Shown in pieces: positions 50,907-58,907 of a stretch of 64,000 bases of DNA. Each line of letters opens with the position of its first letter. The stretch's first letter is position 1. The stretch covers positions 186,001-250,000 of the forward strand of contig CBDCAU010000001.1 of the NCBI GenBank assembly GCA_965214115.1. Reading direction: 5' to 3'. The position numbers were made by a program, and so were the translations under genes. The stretch is from Owenweeksia sp965214115. GTDB lineage: Bacteria > Bacteroidota > Bacteroidia > Flavobacteriales > Schleiferiaceae. The notes under the pieces are model-generated. The model saw only the letters and a list, made by a program, of their open reading frames with translations. It made no database searches and was not told the DNA's origin.

Positions 50907-50939
50907 ATTAGCGCGAAACGCTAATTGCTGCGAAATGTA
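50907..50939 (-). promoter_or_regulatory. Promoter region and palindrome of the ATP-grasp gene
   Basis: On the minus strand TACATTTC (50939-50932) is close to the -7 consensus (last base differs). ATTAGCG and CGCTAAT (50907-50925) form an inverted repeat with a five-base spacer immediately after it, a plausible operator at the start of transcription. Confidence 0.35.
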
Positions 50940-51029
50940 CAATATTGGGAAGGGAATTGTTTGGAGTCAATCTGAACCGCACTCTTGATTTTCATTTTGT
51001 TAAATGAATCAAAATTTTTGTCAGGAATT

Positions 51030-51218
51030 TCATTTTTGTGTTTTTTCCTCGTGCCGATTGGAAAGAATCATTGCCACAATCACACAACCCATCGAAATGA
51101 TCCCGATGTAGTTGCTATAATTTTTTGACCAACTCAAGTCATTCCAATCTAAAAAATAGAGGGTCAGAATTATAAGAAGGGCGGCGATTCCGGCCATTAC
51201 ATTTCTGAACTTTATCAT
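51030..51218 (-). CDS. Small membrane protein, left cassette copy
   Basis: 62 residues: two membrane segments (MAGIAALLIILTLYFLDW and YIGIISMGCVIVAMILS) with a short charged C-tail. Unrecognised. It is a near copy of the gene at 53680. The pair with the DUF433 gene is duplicated on either side of the R-M genes; the two flanks share a 330-base near-identical block. Confidence 0.65.
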   Translation of the reverse strand: MIKFRNVMAGIAALLIILTLYFLDWNDLSWSKNYSNYIGIISMGCVIVAMILSNRHEEKTQK

Positions 51219-51456
51219 TCAAACGAATCTTCCGTATAGTTTTCAAAACGTCGGCTGCAATTTCCGCTCTTTACCCGCCGCAAAAGCTAAGCAAGCCAAA
51301 ATCATTTCCTCCGAAACTTCCTCGAAATCATCCATAATTTCCTCCTTGCTCATTCCGTTGGAAAGCCAATTCAGAACATCGTAAACGGAAATTCGCGTAC
51401 CTTTTAAACAAGGTTTTCCAAAACGCTTTTCAGGTCGGATTTCGATGTAATCTTGG
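51127..51456 (+). repeat. Duplicated cassette, left copy (matches 53783-54112)
   Basis: A 330-base block that repeats at a constant offset of 2656 bases with only a handful of substitutions and no indel (examples: TCCGTATAG vs TCCGCATAG, TTTACCCGCC vs TTTATCCGCC, AAATTCGCG vs AAATACGCG). It covers most of the DUF433 gene and the start of the small membrane protein gene. Identity falls off outside it. Direct repeats of this size could recombine and delete the R-M genes between. Confidence 0.85.
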
Positions 51457-51482
51457 TATTTCATTGGCTCAAAAATAGACAT
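51243..51482 (-). CDS. DUF433 protein, left cassette copy
   Basis: 79 residues. DYIEIRPEKRFGKPCLKGTRISVYDVLNWLSNGMSKEEIMDDFEEVSEEMILACLAFAAGKE is DUF433, a small DNA-binding-like antitoxin family (VapB-type) often paired with a PIN toxin. No PIN gene is adjacent: the partner slot holds a small membrane protein. The nearly identical copy is at 53899. Confidence 0.85.
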   Translation of the reverse strand: MSIFEPMKYQDYIEIRPEKRFGKPCLKGTRISVYDVLNWLSNGMSKEEIMDDFEEVSEEMILACLAFAAGKERKLQPTF

Positions 51483-51589
51483 TTGCGCTTTGTCTGACGG
51501 TTGAATCTGTCAATTGCGAATTTTGCGAGGAATTGTTTGGAAAGGGGTAGGATGCTGGAAATCGTGCGTTTGTTAAAAACTTTGCCTGA

Positions 51590-51610
51590 CCACCGTTTCA
51601 GTGAAAAACG
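51590..51610. promoter_or_regulatory. Imperfect palindrome upstream of the methyltransferase gene
   Basis: CCGTTTCAGTGAAAAACG is nearly symmetric (CGTTT...AAACG) and lies just before the -7 box of the methyltransferase gene. The HTH of the methyltransferase could bind here to limit its own expression, as C-proteins do in other R-M systems. Confidence 0.35.
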
Positions 51611-51617
51611 TCACCTC

Positions 51618-51625
51618 TATTTTTG
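51618..51625 (+). promoter_or_regulatory. Promoter -7 box of the methyltransferase gene
   Basis: TATTTTTG matches TAnnTTTG, 24 bases before the ATG at 51650. Confidence 0.5.
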
Positions 51626-51649
51626 TAACCCTGTTTAAGGTTGTGTAAG

Positions 51650-52885
51650 ATGGTTACCAAAGAAAAATTTTCTCTGACGGAAGTGGCGGATTTGCTTAGC
51701 AAAAGTAAAGAAACCCTTCGCCGCTGGGATAATTCCGGCAAGCTGCCTGCCCATCGCGAGCCGATGAGCAACTATCGTTTTTATAAAAAAGACCAGCTTA
51801 AAATTTTTGAGGAATTGGATTTTTTGTTTTCCGATTGGGAGGATGAAAAGGAAAATCCCAAAGATGATTTTCAGGTCATCGAACTGTTTGCGGGCGCGGG
51901 CGGGCTGGCGCTTGGTTTGGAGAAAGCGGGCCTTAAATGTTTGTTGCTCAATGAAATAGATAAGTGGGCAGCACAAACTCTAAAGCAAAACCGGCCCAAT
52001 TGGAAGGTGGTCCACGACGATGTTTCCAATTTATCTTTTGAAAGATTTAAAGGAAAAGTGGACGTGGTTACAGGCGGTTTTCCCTGTCAAGCATTCAGCT
52101 ATGCGGGAAAAAAAATGGGTTTGAAAGATGCGCGCGGCACTTTATTTTATGAATTTGCCCGCTGCGTGGACGAAACCCAGCCGCAGATATGCGTGGGCGA
52201 GAATGTGCGCGGCTTGCTGAATCACGACGAAGGCCGCACTTTGGAAGGGATGATTTCTATAATGGATGAGCTGGGTTATCGGGTGTTGGAACCGAGAATT
52301 TTAAAGGCCATTTTTCACCGTGTTCCCCAAAAGAGGGAGCGGCTGATTTTAGTGGGAATCCGCAAGGATATTGATGTAAATTTTGAATATCCCCGACCTC
52401 ACAAAAAAATGTACAACCTGAAAGACGCTTTATATAAGGGCGAACTTTTCAATAAGGATGTGCCAAAATCGAAGGGGCAAACGTATCCCCAACGGAAAAA
52501 AGAAATTTTGGAAATGGTGCCGCAAGGTGGCTACTGGCGCGACTTGCCGGAAGATGTTCAAAAGGAATATATGTTGAAAAGCTACTACTTAGGTGGCGGC
52601 AAAACGGGGATGGCGCGCCGAATGAGCTGGGACGAACCCAGCTTGACGCTGACCTGCGCGCCCGCCCAAAAACAGACCGAACGCTGCCATCCCGACGAAA
52701 CGCGACCTTTCACCGTCCGTGAATATGCCCGCATCCAAACGTTTCCTGATGATTGGGAATTTGTGGGGTCGGTGTCGCAGCAGTATAAACAAATTGGGAA
52801 TGCGGTGCCGGTGAATTTGGCGGAAGAAATCGGTTTACAGTTGGTGAAATTTTTAAACGCGGTCAAGCGCCAAAAACGGTCTTGA
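51650..52885 (+). CDS. C5-cytosine DNA methyltransferase with N-terminal MerR-like HTH
   Basis: 411 residues. Residues 1-70 form a MerR-like winged helix (KFSLTEVADLLSKSKETLRRWDNSGKLPAHREPMSNYRFY). The methyltransferase follows: motif I IELFAGAGGLALGLEKAG, motif IV GGFPCQAFSYAGK with nucleophile Cys146, motif VI GENVRGLLNHDEG, motif VIII PQKRERLILVG, and motif X KQIGNAVPVNLAEEIG. The second gene of the R-M pair converges on it (23-base overlap at the 3' ends). The target is probably that of Eco47II/Sau96I (GGNCC), inferred from the partner nuclease. The HTH fusion may add regulation or targeting. Confidence 0.92.
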   Translation: MVTKEKFSLTEVADLLSKSKETLRRWDNSGKLPAHREPMSNYRFYKKDQLKIFEELDFLFSDWEDEKENPKDDFQVIELFAGAGGLALGLEKAGLKCLLLNEIDKWAAQTLKQNRPNWKVVHDDVSNLSFERFKGKVDVVTGGFPCQAFSYAGKKMGLKDARGTLFYEFARCVDETQPQICVGENVRGLLNHDEGRTLEGMISIMDELGYRVLEPRILKAIFHRVPQKRERLILVGIRKDIDVNFEYPRPHKKMYNLKDALYKGELFNKDVPKSKGQTYPQRKKEILEMVPQGGYWRDLPEDVQKEYMLKSYYLGGGKTGMARRMSWDEPSLTLTCAPAQKQTERCHPDETRPFTVREYARIQTFPDDWEFVGSVSQQYKQIGNAVPVNLAEEIGLQLVKFLNAVKRQKRS

Positions 52886-53624
52886 AAAGGTCGGTTTGGA
52901 TTTTTTCCAAATGCGGTTTTACCAGTTCCTGAATTTCATCCAGGATAGTTTTGATTTCAGGAATTTCCTTGTTTCTATTTAAGTCTGAAATAACTACAGG
53001 AAGTGCTTCAAAAACTTGTGCTAAAGCATCTTCTTTTCCTGTTACCATTTGGTACAATTCCTTACCCCAGATCTTTTTTACATTATCAATTTTGTTGAAG
53101 CTTTTTTTAATCCAAACGGCTTCACCGCTTGGGTTGGATTTCTTTCCAATTATGTAGGCCCAAAAGGCTATTGCTTCATTATCTCGACTGGTAATATTTT
53201 CCAATTCGCGCCGCACGTTTGCTTGCGCGCTGGAATTCATTGTATTATGCTTATTTTTTAATTCGATGTAAATTTTCTGTTCACGGTTCACCAGATCCAC
53301 TTTTTGGCCAATTCCTAAATCCTCCCAACCCTCAACTCCACCCAATATTTTTTGATGGAAATCACCCATTTTTTGCTCTACAGATTTATCCAATTGGCGC
53401 AACACTTCTTTTCGAATCCATTCTTCAATTCCAATTTGTTGGATTTCGAATGTCATTTTAAAGGGGTCAATTTCGTTGGAAAAAAGTGAGCTTTTAAAAA
53501 TATTACCTTTTTCAATGGATTTCTCCAATGAATTTTTTAAAACTACCGCATTTTCAAAAGAATTCAATACGAAACGAACACAGTTTTTGAAGTGCTCATC
53601 CGAAACAAAGTTAACGTAACTCAT
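52863..53624 (-). CDS. Eco47II-family type II restriction endonuclease
   Basis: 253 residues from MSYVNFVSDEHFKNCV (11 more codons lie upstream in frame). The catalytic pattern is visible in GQKVDLVNREQKIYIELKNKHNTMNSS: an Asp then ELK (D...ExK). The N-terminus and the WIRKEVLRQLDKSVEQKMGDFHQKILGG section match Pfam's Eco47II family, whose prototype cuts GGNCC. It converges with the cytosine methyltransferase gene. It is more AT-rich than the genes around the island. Specificity is inferred from the family. Confidence 0.85.
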   Translation of the reverse strand: MSYVNFVSDEHFKNCVRFVLNSFENAVVLKNSLEKSIEKGNIFKSSLFSNEIDPFKMTFEIQQIGIEEWIRKEVLRQLDKSVEQKMGDFHQKILGGVEGWEDLGIGQKVDLVNREQKIYIELKNKHNTMNSSAQANVRRELENITSRDNEAIAFWAYIIGKKSNPSGEAVWIKKSFNKIDNVKKIWGKELYQMVTGKEDALAQVFEALPVVISDLNRNKEIPEIKTILDEIQELVKPHLEKIQTDLFKTVFGA

Positions 53625-53679
53625 ATTCGCCAAATTTAGAAAAGCGGGACTTTCCAAAAAGAAAGATTGTTTTTCTAAT

Positions 53680-53874
53680 TCAGGTTTTGCGTCTCGTTCT
53701 TGTTTCGTGCCGATTGGAAAGAACCATCGCCATAATCAACAAAAGCATAGAAATAATGCCCAAATAGTTTCCAAAGTTATTCGACCAACTTAAATCATTC
53801 CAATCTAAAAAATAGAGGGTCAGAATTATAAGAAGGGCGGCGATTCCGGCCATTACATTTCTGAACTTTATCAT
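53680..53874 (-). CDS. Small membrane protein, right cassette copy
   Basis: 64 residues, identical to the left copy through residue 31 (MIKFRNVMAGIAALLIILTL and beyond) and diverging after (NNFGNYLGIISMLLLIMAMVLS; tail HETRTRRKT). Two membrane segments. Lies 24 bases downstream of the DUF433 copy on the minus strand. Confidence 0.65.
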   Translation of the reverse strand: MIKFRNVMAGIAALLIILTLYFLDWNDLSWSNNFGNYLGIISMLLLIMAMVLSNRHETRTRRKT

Positions 53875-54112
53875 TCAAACGAATCTTCCGCATAGTTTTC
53901 AAAACGTCGGCTGCAATTTCCGCTCTTTATCCGCCGCAAAAGCCAAACAAGCCAAAATCATTTCCTCCGAAACTTCCTCGAAATCATCCATAATTTCCTC
54001 CTTGCTCATTCCGTTGGAAAGCCAATTCAGAACATCGTAAACGGAAATACGCGTACCTTTTAAACAAGGTTTTCCAAAACGCTTTTCAGGTCGGATTTCG
54101 ATGTAATCTTGG
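53783..54112 (+). repeat. Duplicated cassette, right copy (matches 51127-51456)
   Basis: See left copy: 330 bases, offset 2656, few substitutions. Confidence 0.85.
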
Positions 54113-54141
54113 AAGTCTGTATTCATTTCATAATTCTTCAA
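53899..54141 (-). CDS. DUF433 protein, right cassette copy
   Basis: 80 residues, differing from the left copy in the first dozen residues (MKNYEMNTDFQDYIEI) and one internal change (AADKERK for AAGKERK). It lies five bases after the frameshifted nuclease gene's stop on the same strand and is followed by the small membrane protein gene. Confidence 0.83.
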   Translation of the reverse strand: MKNYEMNTDFQDYIEIRPEKRFGKPCLKGTRISVYDVLNWLSNGMSKEEIMDDFEEVSEEMILACLAFAADKERKLQPTF

Positions 54142-54145
54142 TTTC

Positions 54146-54996
54146 TTATGTCAAATTGGTAGCCTTTACAATTTCATCATTGGAAAACCCCATAGCCTTC
54201 ATTTTTTCGGCAATTTTAACCGTGGTTTTTTTTACTTCTTTTTCCACTTTTTGCTCGGCTTTTTGCTCGGCCTCAAACTTTATGGTCTGCGCCATACTGG
54301 CGTTAAACCGCAGCCCGTCCAAATACCTTTCATAGGATTTTCGCTCGTCATCAGGCAGGTTGGCTATTCGTAATTTCTGGTCGGCTTCCACCAATCCTTT
54401 GGCACTAAAACTGTCTTTTATTTCGCTGTTTTTGAAAAAATAAATCCACTCGTCCAAACTGTTTTTTGCCAAATCATCAAATTGGTTCACCTTCAGCAAA
54501 TAAATTTCGGGGTATAAATCCGCGATGGTTTCCTGTCCAAAAAACTTACGTTGAGCCGCGCTTAGTTCCAATTCATCGTTTTGATGAATGCCCTTGAAAT
54601 TTGTCTTCCCTCTATAGATATAATCCCTGCCTTGCCCTATATCAAAATATATGATGTTTACTGAAATAACTTTCTTGATTTCTGAATAAGCCTCACCTTC
54701 TTTGAGGTACTCAGTTATTACTTTAGAAATACCAAAAAGAATCCGCAGGAAGTAATCAATTTCATAAGCGTTTTGGATTTCAATAATAATCAACTCATTT
54801 TTTGAGTTTTTACCAATAAATCCACTCGGTTAAATTTCTCGGTTTCGGTTTGCTGGTTGCTTTCACTTTCCAGTATAGTCTCAATGCGAATATCCTCCCC
54901 GATAAGCTCACTTAAAAAACCTTCCAAAATACCAAAATTGGCTTTTTCGCGAATTAGGCGTTTTATGGCCCAGTCAAAACGGATGTGTTTTTTCAT
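54146..54996 (-). pseudogene. Rpn-family recombination-promoting nuclease, frameshifted
   Basis: Two frames: the first (54996 to 54790) begins MKKHIRFDWAIKRLIREKANFGILEGFLSELIGEDI and ends NRVDLLVKTQKMS; the second (54793 to 54146) continues ELIIIEIQNAYEIDYFLRILFGISK to the C-terminus. Inserting one T in the T5 run at 54807-54811 (A5 on the coding strand) gives VDLLVKNSKNELIIIEIQ, which is the family's catalytic D...ExQ/K core. So the break falls in the active site. Rpn enzymes are PD-(D/E)xK nucleases encoded by mobile-type genes. It could be inactive or a sequencing error. Confidence 0.82.
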
Positions 54997-55082
54997 TTGA
55001 AGGTTTTTTACAAAATTACTGCGATTATTGAGATAAAAAGAGTGGCGCTGATAGTTGAAATCAACTTTTGCGAAAGCATCTC

Positions 55083-55158
55083 AATTCCCACGGTTTCAGC
55101 CGTGAGTGAGTGCCGAAAATCCCGCGCTTGATGCGGTTAGGTCAGAGACCCTAACAGG
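55083..55158. repeat. Degenerate repeats downstream of the decarboxylase gene
   Basis: CCCACGGTTTCAGCCGTGAG is a degraded member of the ACGGTTTCAACCGT family. GGTTAGGTCAGAGACCCTAACAGG (55135-55158) contains GTTAGG and CCTAAC arms, like the hairpin at 28440. Confidence 0.5.
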
Positions 55159-57924
55159 TCAATCCTTCACCGCTTTTTTCTCGGAACTCCCGTTCGATTT
55201 CCCGCCAAACGCCCCGCTCGCCATCATCGCCGTGGTCGTGGTTTTTTGACGGTTCAAAACGCCATCCACAAATACGCGCAGTCCCAATTCCGGCCGATAG
55301 CCGTGGATTTCCTTCACGTCCAGTTTGATGAAAAATTCCAAGATTTCCTCGCTCAACACTTGGCCGGGTACTAAAATCGGGAAGCCCGGCGGGTAAGGAA
55401 TGACGAAGCTCGCGGCCACCAATTCTTTGCCCTGTTCCAACATTTTGCCACACTCGCCCAGCTTGATGTGCTTGCAATTTTTATCATCATAAGATAAAAA
55501 ATACGCCTCGCGCAAATTGCCGCCCGGCACGCCCGGCAGCGCCTGAAAACTGGAATGGAAATGACTGAAATCCGGCAGCGGCGGGCAATCTTCCGTCAAA
55601 GAGTGGATGCGGTCTTGCACCATCTGAAATTCCTCGGGGTTCATCGCCTTGAAGCGCTCGTCCAACTGGTCGGCAATTTTCAAGAGCACGCTTATTAAAT
55701 ACGCCACTGAACTGCGCGTCGTGCCGATATTCGTCATAAAAAGCACCGTGTTCCGCGAGGTCTTGTTGATTTGGATGCCAAATTGATCCATCAAGAATTT
55801 GTTCTTGAACGTGTCGCCGTCCACCCCGGTGCGCCCGATGAATAAATTGATTTTCGTGGGATCCAAAACAAATTCATCGTCCTGCCACGCCTCTTCCATC
55901 CGCACCCAGCCGGTCTTATTGTTGAAATATTCCGAAATGCCGGATTTGCGGTACTCTTTCGGAATGAAATTTCCCACCGTCAAAACGTCAAAATACTTCT
56001 GTAGCTTAGGGTGGGTATAGATTTTCGACCGCAGCACCATCGCCGTCTCGATGCTTTTCTCCACCATTTCGTAGCCCTCAAATTGCACCTGCCGACGACC
56101 GACATCCAACGATGCCAAAATCTGATAATTCGGCGAAGTGGAAGTGTGGGTTTTGTAGGCTTCCAAAAAACTCTCTTCGGTTTTCCGTTTGAATTCTTCG
56201 TCCCATATATGCACCATTGAACCTTGGCGGAATGAACTCAGCGTCTTGTGCGTGCTCTGCGTAGCGTACACACGAATTTGTACAAGATTCGGATTTACCA
56301 TCTTTTCTTTTTCCTTATCGCTGGCCTTTTCGTAAGTGTCGCAATATTCCTTGCTCTTATATTTTTCGGAAAGCCGCCGCGCCGCGTACATCGCCGTGCG
56401 CTGTTTGTAAGTGGAGGTAAATGCCGCGAAGGCAAACCAAGCTTCATCCCACAAGAAAATCATATCGGGTTTGATGGTCAAAATTTCCTCCATCACACGT
56501 TGCGTATTGTAAACCAGCCCGTCAAAAGTGCAGTTGGTCAAAAGCAACATCCGCGCTTTGTCTAAGCGCCCCGCATTTTTCAACTGCAACAATTTTTCTT
56601 TGATATGAGAAAGCGGCACCGCGCCGTACATCGAATATTCCTTCACTGGATACGAATCCAAATACACGGGATATGCGCCGGAAAGCACCAATCCGTAGTG
56701 GTGGGATTTGTGGCAATCGCGGTCGATCAGCACCAAATCACCGGGGCGCGCCACGGCTTGCACTACGATTTTATTAGCGGTGCTGGTGCCATTGGTCACA
56801 AAAAAAGTATTGCGCGAACCGTACGTTTTGGAGGCCATTTCCTGCGCTTTTTTCAGCGGGCCGGTCGGTTGTAACAAGGAGTCCAATCCGCCCGTGGTCG
56901 CCGAAGTTTCCGCCAAGAAAAGATTGCGACCGTAGAAATCCCCGAAGTCGCGAATCCAATGGGATTTGAAAACGGAATTGCCCCGCGAAATCGGCATCGC
57001 GTGGAAAACGCCCGTCGGTTTTTGGCTGTAATCGCTGAGCGCGGAAAAGAAGGGCGTGTTATAACGTTCCTTGATTCCCTGTTGGATGCTCAGGTAGATT
57101 TCCTGCAAATCTTCCGTACGGTAGAAAATCCGATTGAAACAGTTAAGTGTCTCATCTTTAATATCATACACCGCTGAATCCGTCACATAATATAAATCCA
57201 GTTCGGGACGGAAATCCTGCAACCGATGGCCCAAAACAGGCCCGAAATCGTATTCGGAATTCACCTCAGCACTATGGCGGTGCATATCATTTAAGAAAGG
57301 TTTCAAAAACGAAAGCGTGTTCGTGCTTTTGTAAGGAATGCCGTAGCGAATCACCACCGCTTGAATATTCCGGTTAAACAAGAGTGCCACCAACGCATCC
57401 TGAAAATTGGTGGTTACCACCACGTCAAAAGTAAAAGGGTCGCTGAGGCTGCGCATTTCGCGGAACTTGGATTTCAGCCGCTGCGCCTCTTCCGGTTTGA
57501 TTTGGTCCACAAAAAGTACCTCAAAATAATTTTGCCGCACGCGCTCTTCCGATTCTTCTTCGCGCATCTGGGTGCGGCCCTCATTGTCAGTGGTCATTAT
57601 GCGGGCGCTGCTACGGTAATGCTCGCTCACCAAGCTGCGCAGCACGTCGGCGATGCGGTGGGCCAGCGCGCCAAACTCGCGGTTTTTGTACATCTTCTGC
57701 AATTCCTGAACGGTTTCCAACCCGGGATATGCCCAATATCTTTCGATGATTTTCAGCGTTTTCAGGTTCCGCTCGATTTTACCCATCGGTTCCTCTTCAT
57801 CCTCTTGCTTGCAGGTCTTGATTTCGTTGGCGGCGGTTTTCAGGCGGTGCCAAGTGTCGCTGCGCAACTGCATCACGTTGAAATATTCGCGGTCTAAAAC
57901 TTTGGAGTCGATGGGATTTCGCAT
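55159..57924 (-). CDS. Orn/Lys/Arg decarboxylase family PLP enzyme, large form
   Basis: 921 residues, larger than most bacterial members (about 710-760). A long N-terminal domain (to about residue 300; includes NYFEVLFVDQIKPEEAQRL, possibly a receiver-like wing) precedes the aminotransferase-fold core. The PLP lysine is in ATQSTHKTLSSFRQGS (Ser-x-His-Lys motif), with FLWDEAWFAFA upstream and a C-terminal OKR domain (IPYPPGFPILVPG). It would make putrescine, cadaverine or agmatine; the substrate is unresolved. The gene set around it (ATP-grasp, C45, nitrilase, aminotransferase) suggests amine metabolism. Confidence 0.9.
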   Translation of the reverse strand: MRNPIDSKVLDREYFNVMQLRSDTWHRLKTAANEIKTCKQEDEEEPMGKIERNLKTLKIIERYWAYPGLETVQELQKMYKNREFGALAHRIADVLRSLVSEHYRSSARIMTTDNEGRTQMREEESEERVRQNYFEVLFVDQIKPEEAQRLKSKFREMRSLSDPFTFDVVVTTNFQDALVALLFNRNIQAVVIRYGIPYKSTNTLSFLKPFLNDMHRHSAEVNSEYDFGPVLGHRLQDFRPELDLYYVTDSAVYDIKDETLNCFNRIFYRTEDLQEIYLSIQQGIKERYNTPFFSALSDYSQKPTGVFHAMPISRGNSVFKSHWIRDFGDFYGRNLFLAETSATTGGLDSLLQPTGPLKKAQEMASKTYGSRNTFFVTNGTSTANKIVVQAVARPGDLVLIDRDCHKSHHYGLVLSGAYPVYLDSYPVKEYSMYGAVPLSHIKEKLLQLKNAGRLDKARMLLLTNCTFDGLVYNTQRVMEEILTIKPDMIFLWDEAWFAFAAFTSTYKQRTAMYAARRLSEKYKSKEYCDTYEKASDKEKEKMVNPNLVQIRVYATQSTHKTLSSFRQGSMVHIWDEEFKRKTEESFLEAYKTHTSTSPNYQILASLDVGRRQVQFEGYEMVEKSIETAMVLRSKIYTHPKLQKYFDVLTVGNFIPKEYRKSGISEYFNNKTGWVRMEEAWQDDEFVLDPTKINLFIGRTGVDGDTFKNKFLMDQFGIQINKTSRNTVLFMTNIGTTRSSVAYLISVLLKIADQLDERFKAMNPEEFQMVQDRIHSLTEDCPPLPDFSHFHSSFQALPGVPGGNLREAYFLSYDDKNCKHIKLGECGKMLEQGKELVAASFVIPYPPGFPILVPGQVLSEEILEFFIKLDVKEIHGYRPELGLRVFVDGVLNRQKTTTTAMMASGAFGGKSNGSSEKKAVKD

Positions 57925-57984
57925 AAGAATGTTGATAGAAAAAGTGGACTAAGCTAAGTTTTTATTGGGAAGTCCAACGGATTT

Positions 57985-58386
57985 TCAAGAAATTTGATTG
58001 AAGAGCAGTTGGCCATTTTGAAATTTGACCTCTAAATATTCTTTGTTGTCCAAGATGTTTTGAAATTCTTTCAAAAGCTCTTTTCGGAATTCCAGTTTTA
58101 AATCGGCCGCTTGGTTTGGCCCCACTTTGGGATAGATAAAAATCAAGAAAGCTTCTTCCTCATTTTCTATTAAAACGTAATCTATCCGAAACCTGCCCGC
58201 ACCGCCCAATCTTTTCTTAATCCACGGTCGGCCTTTAATATCAAAAATCCGCCCGCCAGATGCGATTTCTTCTATCGATTTATTTTGAAAATAATTAATA
58301 ATAAGTTGTGGCAAATCTTTGTACGCTTTTTTAGAGCACAGTTTCCGATACTCCTTCGCGAAACGCAGAGTGCAAAAAAGTTTCAA
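57985..58386 (-). CDS. RelE-like toxin-type protein of an unrecognised pair
   Basis: 133 residues. FCTLRFAKEYRKLCSKKAYKDLPQLIINYFQNKS is a two-helix beginning, then KGRPWIKKRLGGAGRFRIDYVLIENEEEAFLIFIYPKVG, a strand pair with basic residues that resembles the RelE/HigB fold (basic patch with G-x-F/Y-R-x-x-Y-x-L). The last 40 residues are an added helix. It overlaps the upstream gene by four bases (ATGA). Not assigned to a known family; toxin role is inferred from layout. Confidence 0.6.
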   Translation of the reverse strand: MKLFCTLRFAKEYRKLCSKKAYKDLPQLIINYFQNKSIEEIASGGRIFDIKGRPWIKKRLGGAGRFRIDYVLIENEEEAFLIFIYPKVGPNQAADLKLEFRKELLKEFQNILDNKEYLEVKFQNGQLLFNQIS

Positions 58387-58856
58387 GAAAATTGGAATTC
58401 TGAGATTATTTTTTGCAGCTCTTTATCATTTGGTTGAAAGATGAAAATCTCTTCCAGCGTTTGGGCATCTTCGGACAAATCTTCAATTGCCGCTTCCAAT
58501 CGGTCTAACTGATTGTTGCAAACTGCCATCGGCCGAAAGGCGGAATCCCAAACCGAATAATTATCGAACAACACTTGATGGAAATCGCGGGAAATGGCTA
58601 CTAATTTATTAATAGAAACCAAATCTCTTTCAGTAATTTTTTTTTGATTTAGCCAAGTAATTTTCTGTAGATTTTCGCTAATGTCTTCTATACTCTCAGA
58701 ACGAGTATTTAAATGCAATTGTAAATCTAAAATGCGGTCTAAAAAAGAGTTGATTTGCTGTTCAAAAGTAGCCGCTTTTAGTTTTTCTTCTACCGCTTTT
58801 TGGCCAACCTTTTCAGTAAGATAATTTACTTTTTTTGAGATGTTTACGCTATCCAT
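58383..58856 (-). CDS. Helical partner protein of the RelE-like gene
   Basis: 157 residues, nearly all helical and acidic: NISKKVNYLTEKVGQKAVEEKLKAATFEQQINSFLDRIL and later SEDAQTLEEIFIFQPNDKELQKII. The heptad-like spacing suggests a coiled coil. No family recognised and no DNA-binding motif. Because it is upstream and overlaps by four bases, it is a candidate antitoxin, but it is larger than usual antitoxins (70-100 residues). Confidence 0.6.
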   Translation of the reverse strand: MDSVNISKKVNYLTEKVGQKAVEEKLKAATFEQQINSFLDRILDLQLHLNTRSESIEDISENLQKITWLNQKKITERDLVSINKLVAISRDFHQVLFDNYSVWDSAFRPMAVCNNQLDRLEAAIEDLSEDAQTLEEIFIFQPNDKELQKIISEFQFS

Positions 58857-58907
58857 TGTTAAATTTCAATAAAGTAGGTAAATATAAAAAACAAATTCGA
58901 TGGGATG

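Noticed and set aside
54146..54996. Insertion-sequence transposase
   Set aside because: The Rpn family is sometimes called putative transposase, but no terminal inverted repeats or target duplication are visible here.
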